Shown piece after piece: positions 9,913-24,700 of a DNA stretch of 64,000 bases. The stretch comes from Prosapia bicincta (Eukaryota; Arthropoda; Insecta; Hemiptera; Cercopidae). Position numbers and translations under genes: made by a program. The stretch is from positions 281,930,425 through 281,994,424 of the forward strand of contig JBAIZL010000001.1 in NCBI GenBank assembly GCA_036971475.1, in the 5' to 3' direction. Below the pieces are notes generated by a model. The model saw only the letters and a list, made by a program, of their open reading frames with translations, did no database searches and was not told the origin of the DNA. How positions within the stretch are numbered: the first letter of the stretch is position 1; each line of letters opens with the position of its first letter.

Positions 9913-11445
9913 CACACTAATAAATGCACTATATTCTGTTACTAGTAATATAACAAATAATTTAGTCAATTTCTACCTACGTAAAAAAATTATTTTAATT
10001 ACTTTATATTAAATAATTACAATAACATAAATACCTATATACGTATAACATAACCACAATATTAAATTCGTTTAAACTTTATAGCTCCTACGAATATCTT
10101 TAGAAAAAAATTCCTATATTTATAAACAATATTCTTAGAAATAAATATAGCTTTAGGCACCGCAGCACGAGCTTGAAGTCAAGCTTACCTGTATTCACGG
10201 TAAACATTTACAGATTAGAAAAAGGTAGCTAGCGAAAGTTTTGAAGTAATATTAGGTCAGAACTAATATCATAAACTTTTTAAACTTCAATACAGCAGTT
10301 TAGTGTCAGTTTTAAATTGAAGTTGAGCTGTAACTGAATTATTCAAGTGATTACTAAATAATCACAAGAATAATGAGAAAGAATTAAAATGGCATCAACC
10401 TTTGACATGTTTAGAACTATTAACAAGCTTTCTACACAATTATTTCTTCGTAAATATTAATACAAACATTCTGATGCATAATTCAACAATTCCTTGAATA
10501 TGAACACTGTAATTGGCAGGTCAGAAATTAATTGAGTTTTGTACGTACTTGTAATTAACTGTAGTGCACTCGTATATTGCCAGAGATAGGTTGACAAGTT
10601 CTGCCAATTAATGATAAATGTATTGGAAGGCCAACTTAATAGAGGCTAAGTGATATGGGATACGAAATTAATGATTGTTGTTTTATAATTACAAAGCCAC
10701 TGCTTGATATTTAAATGTAATCAATCGGTATTGTAGATTATACATTAATATACCTTATACATGAAATTTCCAATGCGCTAGCATTTCAACTTATAATTTA
10801 CAATAAAGTAATAAAATCTTCTGTTAAAACAACTGTTATGCAAACTAATCTAAATGTATTAAATAATATTATTCACCTAATTTAACCATCAGCGTAGGCC
10901 TACGTCATATCGTGATGACCATTTATCGATTATTAGTCGCGTCCAAAAGTTGAATCATAGTTGAATAAGAAATCAACAAATGCACAATCTGACAGAAGTA
11001 CAATGTTAATGATAGCCTGTCGCTCACTTTCAACACTAATCTTTGCCAAAAGTTTCTTTCGAACAAAAAGCTTTCTAACAAAAAATTGCTTGGAAGAAAT
11101 TAGTTTTACAATTATTTTTTAAAGAAGTAAACCCAAGACACTGTATTATAAAGTATCCAGAAAAGATGTTCGCCAATTAGTTTGAAACATTTGATTTGTT
11201 TTAGCGGGCAAATTACATTTCAGTAGCAACAATATTTACTGTAATCCAGTTTGTTTTGGAGCAAATGTTGCTGAAAGGCAAATGGGGAGAAATTTATACT
11301 CAAAGTTTCACTAACGTTTAAAAATGGTATATTGTAAACAAACCCATATATCGTCCATTAAGTATGACCTCCAATGTTAAAGCAAACACAATCTCATTTG
11401 GATTGTAGGCGTTCGGATAGATGGAGTTCTACTATTACTTTTTTT
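9906..11445. other. No gene recognised
   Basis: Unique AT-rich sequence on both strands, with no open frame of note, no domain and no tandem structure. Confidence 0.5.
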
Positions 11446-11972
11446 AAAAATAATATTAAGTAGCAAAATAGAAAGGGAATTTTCTTGCAATTTTTATTTC
11501 TATGTATGACATTGAATTATTATTTTTGTTTGTTACTATTTATACGCTTTTATTCGCTTGCATTGTGTTGCAGTTTTGTTTCAATACCGTTACTCCAGTT
11601 TATTTCTTTATTCTATGCTTTTCATTCGTTTTTATTCTTAGATCAATATTTATGATATTGTGTGGTAACCATGACAACAATTTTAGGCTGCAAATTTTCG
11701 ACTACAACCAGATAGGGGCAAAAGAAAAATTCATCTACATCTTTGAGAAGAACATTTTCAGCTATGGAAAAGTTGACCCAGTGCATGACTTATAACATGA
11801 AGATTCTCAGTTCGAATCCGACCTAAACCTCCCAACTTTTTAGAATTTAATTATTGAATAGATATTTGAAAAAAACTGTATTAACATCAGTTGTCATTCA
11901 CTAAGTGTAAAAAAATGTATTTGAACTCGAGTGAATGAATAAAAACGTTTCATTAGCGATTTGACAATTTGT

Positions 11973-12033
<61 letters not shown>

Positions 12034-12062
12034 TGGGAGTGTAAGAAAATAGAGATAATTGA
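11446..12062 (+). mobile_element. tRNA-headed SINE, copy A
   Basis: Aligns with copies at 37,634-38,235 and 45,217-45,925 and with the minus-strand copy at 62,565-62,949. Shared landmarks in order: ATATTAAGTAGCAAAATAGAAAG; a T-rich block; GGTAACCAT; a tRNA-like stretch at about 11,760-11,825 ending in a B-box-like TTCGAATCC; ATTATTGAATAGATATTTG; GTATTTGAACTCGAGTGAATG; GACAATTTGTACAA; and GGGAGTGTAAG. The tRNA-like part suggests RNA polymerase III transcription, but it sits in mid-element, about 300 bp in, so the 5' part may be another element or an upstream fusion. The 97-codon open frame at 11,502-11,795 is internal to this repeat and is not a gene. Confidence 0.65.
11977..12031. repeat. (TA)n microsatellite inside SINE copy A
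   Basis: About 27 TA units. At the same place the other copies have only short GATATATAC-like or ATATATATAT stretches, so this tract expanded within the element. Confidence 0.95.
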
Positions 12063-12701
12063 ATTATAGTTCTTAAATTATAGTATTTTTCAAGTAGACA
12101 TGTTTTATGTTAATATTTTTTCATTCTGGAAAATGTTTTTTTTTTAAGAAGTTCATGTAAGAAGTCTTACATGTAGGAAGTTTCAGGACAGTTAGGTTAT
12201 TTCGTGTGACCTAATTGTAGTTTGGTTATACAGTTTTATCCTGCCCTCGAACCTATCACAACGTAGATCCGGTGTAAACTCGAGGGAAATATATTCTAGT
12301 GACATTAGCGAAACTTCTGATATATCTTTAGTTCTATATCTTACTTCTAATTTAGGCCTTCTTTTAGTGTTAGAGTGGCCGGGTAAAGTTTATGCATAAT
12401 TATTAGGGTTAGAGATTATAAATTTAGCTATATTCACATCAAAACTCCGTCGAAAATATAAATTTTTCAAAACCAGGTCGACAGCATTAGGCGATTAAAT
12501 GCCATCTTATACTCGAATATAAAAGTATATGGCCAATGAAACCTTTAAACACATAGTTCTAAAAATCGATCTATGTGAAGGTTTGTACAGTCTTACGGTA
12601 GGTTACATATGGAGACACAGTTATTGCTTAAAGGTCGGAGCAATGATACTCGTAAAAGCTTGGTATTTATGTAACGAACGTGCTTCTGGCCCAGCCATCA
12701 G
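12063..12701. other. Left flank of the 233-bp satellite, no gene
   Basis: Unique sequence. An 83-codon frame (12,529-12,780) crosses the array edge and so is partly satellite; it is not called as a gene. Confidence 0.5.
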
Positions 12702-15700
12702 GGTATTCCTGGCGGTAGTCTATGCGTTCCGACTAAGTTTTTATGTTCATAGCAGAAACACCACTTTAGCGAATATTTAATGAAAGTAAGCTAATACTGT
12801 GTAACGTCATACCTCTATGTACAGTCATGATTACATTTTTGTCTTTACTAGCTGCTTTATTAACACAGTAACTAGCTGCTGTTAAAATGGGACCTTGTAA
12901 CACTAGACACAGTACGTGCATCGCTTATGCACATGTTATTCCTGGCGGTAGTCTATGTGTTCTGACTGAGTTTTTATGTTCATAGCAGAAACACCACTTT
13001 AGCGAATATTTAATGAAAGTAAGCTAATACTGTGTAACGTCATACCTCTATGTACAGTCATGATTACATTTTTGTCTTTACTAGCTGCTTTATTAACACA
13101 GTAACTAGCTGCTGTTAAAATGGGACCTTGTAACACTAGACACAGTACGTGCATCGCTTATGCACATGTTATTCCTGGCGGTAGTCTATGTGTTCTGACT
13201 GAGTTTTTATGTTCATAGCAGAAACACCACTTTAGCGAATATTTAATGAAAGTAAGCTAATACTGTGTAACGTCATACCTCTATGTACAGTCATGATTAC
13301 ATTTTTGTCTTTACTAGCTGCTTTATTAACACAGTAACTAGCTGCTGTTAAAATGGGACCTTGTAACACTAGACACAGTACGTGCATCGCTTATGCACAT
13401 GTTATTCCTGGCGGTAGTCTATGTGTTCTGACTGAGTTTTTATGTTCATAGCAGAAACACCACTTTAGCGAATATTCAATGAAAGTAAGCTAATACTGTG
13501 TAACGTCATACCTCTATGTACAGTCATGATTACATTTTTGTCTTTACTAGCTGCTTTATTAACACAGTAACTAGCTGCTGTTAAAATGGGACCTTGTAAC
13601 ACTAGACACAGTACGTGCATCGCTTATGCACATGTTATTCCTGGCGGTAGTCTATGTGTTCTGACTGAGTTTTTATGTTCATAGCAGAAACACCACTTTA
13701 GCGAATATGTAATGAAAGTAAGCTAATACTGTGTAACGTCATACCTCTATGTACAGTCATGATTACATTTTTGTCTTTACTAGCTGCTTTATTAACACAG
13801 TAACTAGCTGCTGTTAAAATGGGACCTTGTTACACCAGACACAGTACGTGCATTGCTTATGCACATGTTATTCCTGGCGGTAGTCTATGTGTTCTGACTG
13901 AGCTTTTATGTTTATAGCAGAATCACCACTTTAGCGAATATTTAATGAAAGTAAGCTAATACTGTGTAACGTCATACCTCTATGTACAATCATGATTACA
14001 TTTTTGTCTTTACTAGCTGCTTTATTAACACAGTAACTAGCTGCTGTTAAAATGGGACCTTGTTACAACAGACACAGTACGTGGCTCGATTATGCACATG
14101 TTATTCCTGGCGGTAGTCTATGTGTTCTGACTGAGTTTTTATGTTTATAGTAGATACACGACTTGAGCGAATATGTAATAAAAGTAAGCTAATACTGTGT
14201 AACGTCATACCTCTATGTACAGTCATGATTGCATTAATGGCTTTACTAGCTGCTTTATTAACACAGTAACTAGCTGCTGTTAAAATGGGACCTTGTTACA
14301 CCAGACACAGTACGTGCATTGCTTATGCACATGTTATTCCTGGCGGTAGTCTATGTGTTCTGACTGAGCTTTTATGTTTATAGTAGATACACGACTTGAG
14401 CGAATATGTAATAAAAGTAAGCTATTACTGTGTAACGTCATACCTCTATGTACAGTCATGATTGCATTAATGTCTTTACTAGCTGCTTTATTAACACAGT
14501 AACTAGCTGCTGTTAAAATGGGACCTTGTTACACCAGACACAGTACGTGCTTTGCTTATGCACATGTTATTCCTGGCGGTAGTCTATGTGTTCTGACTGA
14601 GTTTTTATGTTCATAGCAGAATCACCACTTTAGCGAATATTTAATGAAAGTAAGCTAATACTGTGTAACGTCATACCTCTATGTACAGTCATGATTACAT
14701 TTTTGTCTTTACTAGCTGCTTTATTAACACAGTAACTAGCTGCTGTTAAAATGGGACCTTGTTACACCAGACACAGTACGTGCTTTGCTTATGCACATGT
14801 TATTCCTGGCGGTAGTCTATGTGTTCTGACTGAGTTTTTATGTTCATAGCAGAATCACCACTTTAGCGAATATTTAATGAAAGTAAGCTAATACTGTGTA
14901 ACGTCATACCTCTATGTACAGTCATGATTACATTTTTGTCTTTACTAGCTGCTTTATTAACACAGTAACTAGCTGCTGTTAAAATGGGACCTTGTTACAC
15001 CAGACACAGTACGTGCATTGCTTATGCACATGTTATTCCTGGCGGTAGTCTATGCGTTCTGACTGAGCATTTATGTTTATAGTAGATACACGACTTGGGC
15101 GAATATGTAATAAAAGTAAGCTAATACTGTGTAACGTCATACCTCTATGTACAGTCATGATTGCATTAATGTCTTTACTAGCTGCTTTATTAACACAGTA
15201 ACTAGCTGCTGTTAAAATGGGACCTTGTTACACCAGACACAGTACGTGCATTGCTTATGCACATGTTATTCCTGGCGGTAGTCTATGTGTTCTGACTGAG
15301 TTTTTATGTTCATAGCAGAATCACCACTTTAGCGAATATTTAATGAAAGTAAGCTAATACTGTGTAACGTCATACCTCTATGTACAGTCATGATTACATT
15401 TTTGTCTTTACTAGCTGCTTTATTAACACAGTAACTAGCTGCTGTTAAAATGGGACCTTGTTACACCAGACACAGTACGTGCATTGCTTATGCACATGTT
15501 ATTCCTGGCGGAAGTCTATGTGTTCTGACTGAGTTTTTATGTTCATAGCAGAATCACCACTTTAGCGAATATTTAATGAAAGTAAGCTAATACTGTGTAA
15601 CGTCATACCTCTATGTACAGTCATGATTACATTTTTGTCTTTACTAGCTGCTTTATTAACACAGTAACTAGCTGCTGTTTAAATGGGACCTTGTTACACC

Positions 15701-18700
15701 AGACACAGTACGTGCATCGCTTATGCACATGTTATTCCTGGCGGTAGTCTATGTGTTCTGACTGAGTTTTTATGTTCATAGCAGAAACACCACTTTAGCG
15801 AATATGTAATGAAAGTAAGCTAATACTGTATAACGTCATACCTCTATGTACAGTCATGATTACATTTTTGTCTTTACTAGCTGCTTTATTAACACAGTAA
15901 CTAGCTGCTGTTAAAATGGGACCTTGTAACACTAGACACAGTACGTGCATCGCTTATGCACATGTTATTCCTGGCGGTAGTCTATGTGTTCTGACTGAGT
16001 TTTTATGTTCATAGCAGAAACACCACTTTAGCGAATATGTAATGAAAGTAAGCTAATACTGTGTAACGTCATACCTCTATGTACAGTCATGATTACATTT
16101 TTGTCTTTACTAGCTGCTTTATTAACACAGTAACTAGCTGCTGTTAAAATGGGACCTTGTTACACCAGACACAGTACGTGCATTGCTTATGCACATGTTA
16201 TTCCTGGCGGTAGTCTATGTGTTCTGACTGAGCTTTTTTGTTTATAGCAGAATCACCACTTTAGCGAATATTTAATGAAAGTAAGCTAATACTGTGTAAC
16301 GTCATACCTCTATGTACAGTCATGATTACATTTTTGTCTTTACTAGCTGCTTTATTAACACAGTAACTAGCTGCTGTTAAAATGGGACCTTGTTACAACA
16401 GACACAGTACGTGGCTCGATTATGCACATGTTATTCCTGGCGGTAGTCTATGTGTTCTGACTGAGTTTTTATGTTTATAGTAGATACACGACTTGAGCGA
16501 ATATGTAATAAAAGTAAGCTAATACTGTGTAACGTCATACCTCTATGTACAGTCATGATTGCATTAATGGCTTTACTAGCTGCTTTATTAACACAGTAAC
16601 TAGCTGCTGTTAAAATGGGACCTTGTTACACCAGACACAGTACGTGCATTGCTTATGCACATGTTATTCCTGGCGGTAGTCTATGTGTTCTGACTGAGCT
16701 TTTATGTTTATAGTAGATACACGACTTGAGCGAATATGTAATAAAAGTAAGCTATTACTGTGTAACGTCATACCTCTATGTACAGTCATGATTGCATTAA
16801 TGTCTTTACTAGCTGCTTTATTAACACAGTAACTAGCTGCTGTTAAAATGGGACCTTGTTACACCAGACACAGTACGTGCTTTGCTTATGCACATGTTAT
16901 TCCTGGCGGTAGTCTATGTGTTCTGACTGAGTTTTTATGTTCATAGCAGAATCACCACTTTAGCGAATATTTAATGAAAGTAAGCTAATACTGTGTAACG
17001 TCATACCTCTATGTACAGTCATGATTACATTTTTGTCTTTACTAGCTGCTTTATTAACACAGTAACTAGCTGCTGTTAAAATGGGACCTTGTTACACCAG
17101 ACACAGTACGTGCTTTGCTTATGCACATGTTATTCCTGGCGGTAGTCTATGTGTTCTGACTGAGTTTTTATGTTCATAGCAGAATCACCACTTTAGCGAA
17201 TATTTAATGAAAGTAAGCTAATACTGTGTAACGTCATACCTCTATGTACAGTCATGATTACATTTTTGTCTTTACTAGCTGCTTTATTAACACAGTAACT
17301 AGCTGCTGTTAAAATGGGACCTTGTTACACCAGACACAGTACGTGCATTGCTTATGCACATGTTATTCCTGGCGGTAGTCTATGCGTTCTGACTGAGCAT
17401 TTATGTTTATAGTAGATACACGACTTGGGCGAATATGTAATAAAAGTAAGCTAATACTGTGTAACGTCATACCTCTATGTACAGTCATGATTGCATTAAT
17501 GTCTTTACTAGCTGCTTTATTAACACAGTAACTAGCTGCTGTTAAAATGGGACCTTGTTACACCAGACACAGTACGTGCATTGCTTATGCACATGTTATT
17601 CCTGGCGGTAGTCTATGTGTTCTGACTGAGTTTTTATGTTCATAGCAGAATCACCACTTTAGCGAATATTTAATGAAAGTAAGCTAATACTGTGTAACGT
17701 CATACCTCTATGTACAGTCATGATTACATTTTTGTCTTTACTAGCTGCTTTATTAACACAGTAACTAGCTGCTGTTAGAATGGGACCTTGTTACACCAGA
17801 CACAGTACGTGCATTGCTTATGCACATGTTATTCCTGGCGGAAGTCTATGTGTTCTGACTGAGTTTTTATGTTCATAGCAGAATCACCACTTTAGCGAAT
17901 ATTTAATGAAAGTAAGCTAATACTGTGTAACGTCATACCTCTATGTACAGTCATGATTACATTTTTGTCTTTACTAGCTGCTTTATTAACACAGTAACTA
18001 GCTGCTGTTTAAATGGGACCTTGTTACACCAGACACAGTACGTGCATCGCTTATGCACATGTTATTCCTGGCGGTAGTCTATGTGTTCTGACTGAGCTTT
18101 TATGTTTATAGTTGATACACGACTTGAGCGAATATTTAATGAAAGTAAGCTAATACTGTGTAACGTCATACCTCTATGTACAGTCATGATTACATTTTTG
18201 TCTTTACTAGCTGCTTTATTAACACAGTAACTAGCTGCTGTTAAAATGGGACCTTGTTACACCAGACACAGTACGTGCATTGCTTATGAACATGTTATTC
18301 CTGGCGGTAGTCTATGTGTTCTGACTGAGTTTTTATGTTCATAGCAGAATCACCACTTTAGCGAATATTTAATGAAAGTAAGCTAATACTGTGTAACGTC
18401 ATACCTCTATGTACAGTCATGATTACATTTTTGTCTTTACTAGCTGCTTTATTAACACAGTAACTAGCTGCTGTTAAAATGGGACCTTGTTACACCAGAC
18501 ACAGTACGTGCATCGCTTATGCACATGTTATTCCTGGCGGTAGTCTATGTGTTCTGACTGAGTTTTTATGTTCATAGCAGAAACACCACTTTAGCGAATA
18601 TGTAATGAAAGTAAGCTAATACTGTGTAACGTCATACCTCTATGTACAGTCATGATTGCATTAATGTCTTTACTAGCTGCTTTATTAACACAGTAACTAG

Positions 18701-21700
18701 CTGCTGTTAAAATGGGACCTTGTTACACCAGACACAGTACGTGCATTGCTTATGCACATGTTATTCCTGGCGGTAGTCTATGTGTTCTGACTGAGCTTTT
18801 ATGTTTATAGTAGATACACGACTTGAGCGAATATGTAATAAAAGTAAGCTAATACTGTGTAACGTCATACCTCTATGTACAGTCATGATTGCATTAATGT
18901 CTTTTCTAGCTGCTTTATTAACACAGTAACTAGCTGCTGTTAAAATGGGACCTTGTTACACCAGACACAGTACGTGCATTGCTTATGCACATGTTATTCC
19001 TGGCGGTAGTCTATGTGTTCTGACTGAGTTTTTATGTTCATAGCAGAATCACCACTTTAGCGAATATTTAATGACAGTAAGCTAATACTGTGTAACGTCA
19101 TACCTCTATGTACAGTCATGATTACATTTTTGTCTTTACTAGCTGCTTTATTAACACAGTAACTAGCTGCTGTTAAAATGGGACCTTGTTACACCAGACA
19201 CAGTACGTGCATTGCTTATGCACATGTTATTCCTGGCGGTAGTCTATGTGTTCTGACTGAGCTTTTATGTTTATAGTAGATACACGACTTGAGCGAATAT
19301 GTAATAAAAGTAAGCTAATACTGTGTAACGTCATACCTCTATGTACAGTCATGATTGCATTAATGTCTTTTCTAGCTGCTTTATTAACACAGTAACTAGC
19401 TGCTGTTAAAATGGGACCTTGTTACACCAGACACAGTACGTGCATTGCTTATGCACATGTTATTCCTGGCGGTAGTCTATGTGTTCTGACTGAGTTTTTA
19501 TGTTCATAGCAGAATCACCACTTTAGCGAATATTTAATGACAGTAAGCTAATACTGTGTAACGTCATACCTCTATGTACAGTCATGATTACATTTTTGTC
19601 TTTACTAGCTGCTTTATTAACACAGTAACTAGCTGCTGTTAAAATGGGACCTTGTTACACCAGACACAGTACGTGCATTGCTTATGAACATGTTATTCCT
19701 GGCGGTAGTCTATGTGTTCTGACTGAGTTTTTATGTTCATAGCAGAATCACCACTTTAGCGAATATTTAATGAAAGTAAGCTAATACTGTGTAACGTCAT
19801 ACCTCTTTGTACAGTCATGATTACATTTTTGTCTTTACTAGCTGCTTTATTAACACAGTAACTAGCTGCTGTTAAAATGGGACCTTGTTACACCAGACAC
19901 AGTACGTGCATTGCTTATGCACATGTTATTCCTAGCGGTAGTCTATGCGTTCCGTCTGAGTTTTCATGTTTATAGCAGAAACACCACTTTAGCGAATATT
20001 TAATGAAAGTAAGCTAATACTGTGTAACGTCATACCTCTATGTACAGTCATGATTACATTTTTGTCTTTACTAGCTGCTTTATTAACACAGTAACTAGCT
20101 GCTGTTAAAATGGGACCTTGTAAGACTAGACGCAGTACGTGCATTGTTTATGCACATGTTATTCCTGGCGGTAGTCTATGCGTTCCGACTGAGTTTTCAT
20201 GTTTATAGCAGAAACACCACTTTAGCGAATATTTAATGAAAGTAAGCTAATACTGTGTAACGTCATACCTCTATGTACAGTCATGATTACATTTTTGTCT
20301 TTACTAGCTGCTTTATTAACACAGTAACTAGCTGCTGTTAAAATGGGACCTTGTAACACTAGACGCAGTACGTGCATTGCTTATGCACATGTTATTCCTG
20401 GCGGTAGTCTATGCGTTCCGACTGAGTTTTTATGTTCATAGCAGAAACACCACTTTAGCGAATATTTAATGAAAGTAAGCTAATACTGTGTAACGTCATA
20501 CCTCTATGTACAGTCATGATTACATTTTTGTCTTTACTAGCTGCTTTATTAACACAGTAACTAGCTGCTGTTAAAATGGGACCTTGTTACAACAGACACA
20601 GTACGTGCATCGCTTATGCACATGTTATTCCTGGCGGTAGTCTATGTGTTCTGACTGAGTTTTTATGTTTATAGTAGATACACGACTTGAGCGAATATGT
20701 AATAAAAGTAAGCTAATACTGTGTAACGTCATACCTCTATGTACAGTCATGATTGCATTAATGTCTTTTCTAGCTGCTTTATTAACACAGTAACTAGCTG
20801 CTGTTAAAATGGGACCTTGTTACACCAGACACAGTACGTGCATTGCTTATGCACATGTTATTCCTGGCGGTAGTCTATGTGTTCTGACTGAGTTTTTATG
20901 TTCATAGCAGAATCACCACTTTAGCGAATATTTAATGACAGTAAGCTAATACTGTGTAACGTCATACCTCTATGTACAGTCATGATTACATTTTTGTCTT
21001 TACTAGCTGCTTTATTAACACAGTAACTAGCTGCTGTTAAAATGGGACCTTGTTACACCAGACACAGTACGTGCATTGCTTATGAACATGTTATTCCTGG
21101 CGGTAGTCTATGTGTTCTGACTGAGTTTTTATGTTCATAGCAGAATCACCACTTTAGCGAATATTTAATGAAAGTAAGCTAATACTGTGTAACGTCATAC
21201 CTCTTTGTACAGTCATGATTACATTTTTGTCTTTACTAGCTGCTTTATTAACACAGTAACTAGCTGCTGTTAAAATGGGACCTTGTTACACCAGACACAG
21301 TACGTGCATTGCTTATGCACATGTTATTCCTAGCGGTAGTCTATGCGTTCCGTCTGAGTTTTCATGTTTATAGCAGAAACACCACTTTAGCGAATATTTA
21401 ATGAAAGTAAGCTAATACTGTGTAACGTCATACCTCTATGTACAGTCATGATTACATTTTTGTCTTTACTAGCTGCTTTATTAACACAGTAACTAGCTGC
21501 TGTTAAAATGGGACCTTGTAAGACTAGACGCAGTACGTGCATTGTTTATGCACATGTTATTCCTGGCGGTAGTCTATGCGTTCCGACTGAGTTTTCATGT
21601 TTATAGCAGAAACACCACTTTAGCGAATATTTAATGAAAGTAAGCTAATACTGTGTAACGTCATACCTCTATGTACAGTCATGATTACATTTTTGTCTTT

Positions 21701-24700
21701 ACTAGCTGCTTTATTAACACAGTAACTAGCTGCTGTTAAAATGGGACCTTGTAACACTAGACGCAGTACGTGCATTGCTTATGCACATGTTATTCCTGGC
21801 GGTAGTCTATGCGTTCCGACTGAGTTTTTATGTTCATAGCAGAAACACCACTTTAGCGAATATTTAATGAAAGTAAGCTAATACTGTGTAACGTCATACC
21901 TCTATGTACAGTCATGATTACATTTTTGTCTTTACTAGCTGCTTTATTAACACAGTAACTAGCTGCTGTTAAAATGGGACCTTGTTACAACAGACACAGT
22001 ACGTGCATCGCTTATGCACATGTTATTCCTGGCGGTAGTCTATGTGTTCTGACTGAGTTTTTATGTTTATAGTAGATACACGACTTGAGCGAATATGTAA
22101 TAAAAGTAAGCTAATACTGTGTAACGTCATACCTCTATGTACAGTCATGATTGCATTAATGGCTTTACTAGCTGCTTTATTAACACAGTAACTAGCTGCT
22201 GTTAAAATGGGACCTTGTTACACCAGACACAGTACGTGCATTGCTTATGCACATGTTATTCCTGGCGGTAGTCTATGTGTTCTGACTGAGCTTTTATGTT
22301 TATAGTAGATACACGACTTGAGGGAATATGTAATAAAAGTAAGCTATTACTGTGTAACGTCATACCTCTATGTACAGTCATGATTGCATTAATGTCTTTA
22401 CTAGCTGCTTTATTAACACAGTAACTAGCTGCTGTTAAAATGGGACCTTGTTACACCAGACACAGTACGTGCTTTGCTTATGCACATGTTATTCCTGGCG
22501 GTAGTCTATGTGTTCTGACTGAGTTTTTATGTTCATAGCAGAATCACCACTTTAGCGAATATTTAATGAAAGTAAGCTAATACTGTGTAACGTCATACCT
22601 CTATGTACAGTCATGATTACATTTTTGTCTTTACTAGCTGCTTTATTAACACAGTAACTAGCTGCTGTTAAAATGGGACCTTGTTACACCAGACACAGTA
22701 CGTGCTTTGCTTATGCACATGTTATTCCTGGCGGTAGTCTATGTGTTCTGACTGAGTTTTTATGTTCATAGCAGAATCACCACTTTAGCGAATATTTAAT
22801 GAAAGTAAGCTAATACTGTGTAACGTCATACCTCTATGTACAGTCATGATTACATTTTTGTCTTTACTAGCTGCTTTATTAACACAGTAACTAGCTGCTG
22901 TTAAAATGGGACCTTGTTACACCAGACACAGTACGTGCATTGCTTATGCACATGTTATTCCTGGCGGTAGTCTATGCGTTCTGACTGAGCATTTATGTTT
23001 ATAGTAGATACACGACTTGGGCGAATATGTAATAAAAGTAAGCTAATACTGTGTAACGTCATACCTATGTACAGTCATGATTGCATTAATGTCTTTACTA
23101 GCTGCTTTATTAACACAGTAACTAGCTGCTGTTAAAATGGGACCTTGTTACACCAGACACAGTACGTGCATTGCTTATGCACATGTTATTCCTGGCGGTA
23201 GTCTATGTGTTCTGACTGAGTTTTTATGTTCATAGCAGAATCACCACTTTAGCGAATATTTAATGAAAGTAAGCTAATACTGTGTAACGTCATACCTCTA
23301 TGTACAGTCATGATTACATTTTTGTCTTTACTAGCTGCTTTATTAACACAGTAACTAGCTGCTGTTAAAATGGGACCTTGTTACACCAGACACAGTACGT
23401 GCATTGCTTATGCACATGTTATTCCTGGCGGAAGTCTATGTGTTCTGACTGAGTTTTTATGTTCATAGCAGAATCACCACTTTAGCGAATATTTAATGAA
23501 AGTAAGCTAATACTGTGTAACGTCATACCTCTATGTACAGTCATGATTACATTTTTGTCTTTACTAGCTGCTTTATTAACACAGTAACTAGCTGCTGTTT
23601 AAATGGGACCTTGTTACACCAGACACAGTACGTGCATCGCTTATGCACATGTTATTCCTGGCGGTAGTCTATGTGTTCTGACTGAGCTTTTATGTTTATA
23701 GTTGATACACGACTTGAGCGAATATTTAATGAAAGTAAGCTAATACTGTGTAACGTCATACCTCTATGTACAGTCATGATTACATTTTTGTCTTTACTAG
23801 CTGCTTTATTAACACAGTAACTAGCTGCTGTTAAAATGGGACCTTGTTACACCAGACACAGTACGTGCATTGCTTATGAACATGTTATTCCTGGCGGTAG
23901 TCTATGTGTTCTGACTGAGTTTTTATGTTCATAGCAGAATCACCACTTTAGCGAATATTTAATGAAAGTAAGCTAATACTGTGTAACGTCATACCTCTAT
24001 GTACAGTCATGATTACATTTTTGTCTTTACTAGCTGCTTTATTAACACAGTAACTAGCTGCTGTTAAAATGGGACCTTGTTACACCAGACACAGTACGTG
24101 CATCGCTTATGCACATGTTATTCCTGGCGGTAGTCTATGTGTTCTGACTGAGTTTTTATGTTCATAGCAGAAACACCACTTTAGCGAATATGTAATGAAA
24201 GTAAGCTAATACTGTGTAACGTCATACCTCTATGTACAGTCATGATTGCATTAATGTCTTTACTAGCTGCTTTATTAACACAGTAACTAGCTGCTGTTAA
24301 AATGGGACCTTGTTACACCAGACACAGTACGTGCATTGCTTATGCACATGTTATTCCTGGCGGTAGTCTATGTGTTCTGACTGAGCTTTTATGTTTATAG
24401 TAGATACACGACTTGAGCGAATATGTAATAAAAGTAAGCTAATACTGTGTAACGTCATACCTCTATGTACAGTCATGATTGCATTAATGTCTTTTCTAGC
24501 TGCTTTATTAACACAGTAACTAGCTGCTGTTAAAATGGGACCTTGTTACACCAGACACAGTACGTGCATTGCTTATGCACATGTTATTCCTGGCGGTAGT
24601 CTATGTGTTCTGACTGAGTTTTTATGTTCATAGCAGAATCACCACTTTAGCGAATATTTAATGACAGTAAGCTAATACTGTGTAACGTCATACCTCTATG

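Noticed and set aside
10175..10200. Second recursive splice site (minus strand ACAGGTAAGC)
   Set aside because: No pyrimidine tract precedes the AG.
11502..11795. 97-codon frame as a membrane protein gene
   Set aside because: It lies within SINE copy A and the homologous parts of copies B and C are not open.
11752..11825. Functional tRNA gene
   Set aside because: The stretch lacks a full cloverleaf, and the same sequence recurs in the SINE copies.
12529..12780. 83-codon open frame
   Set aside because: Its last 26 codons are 233-bp satellite sequence and the rest has no recognisable domain.
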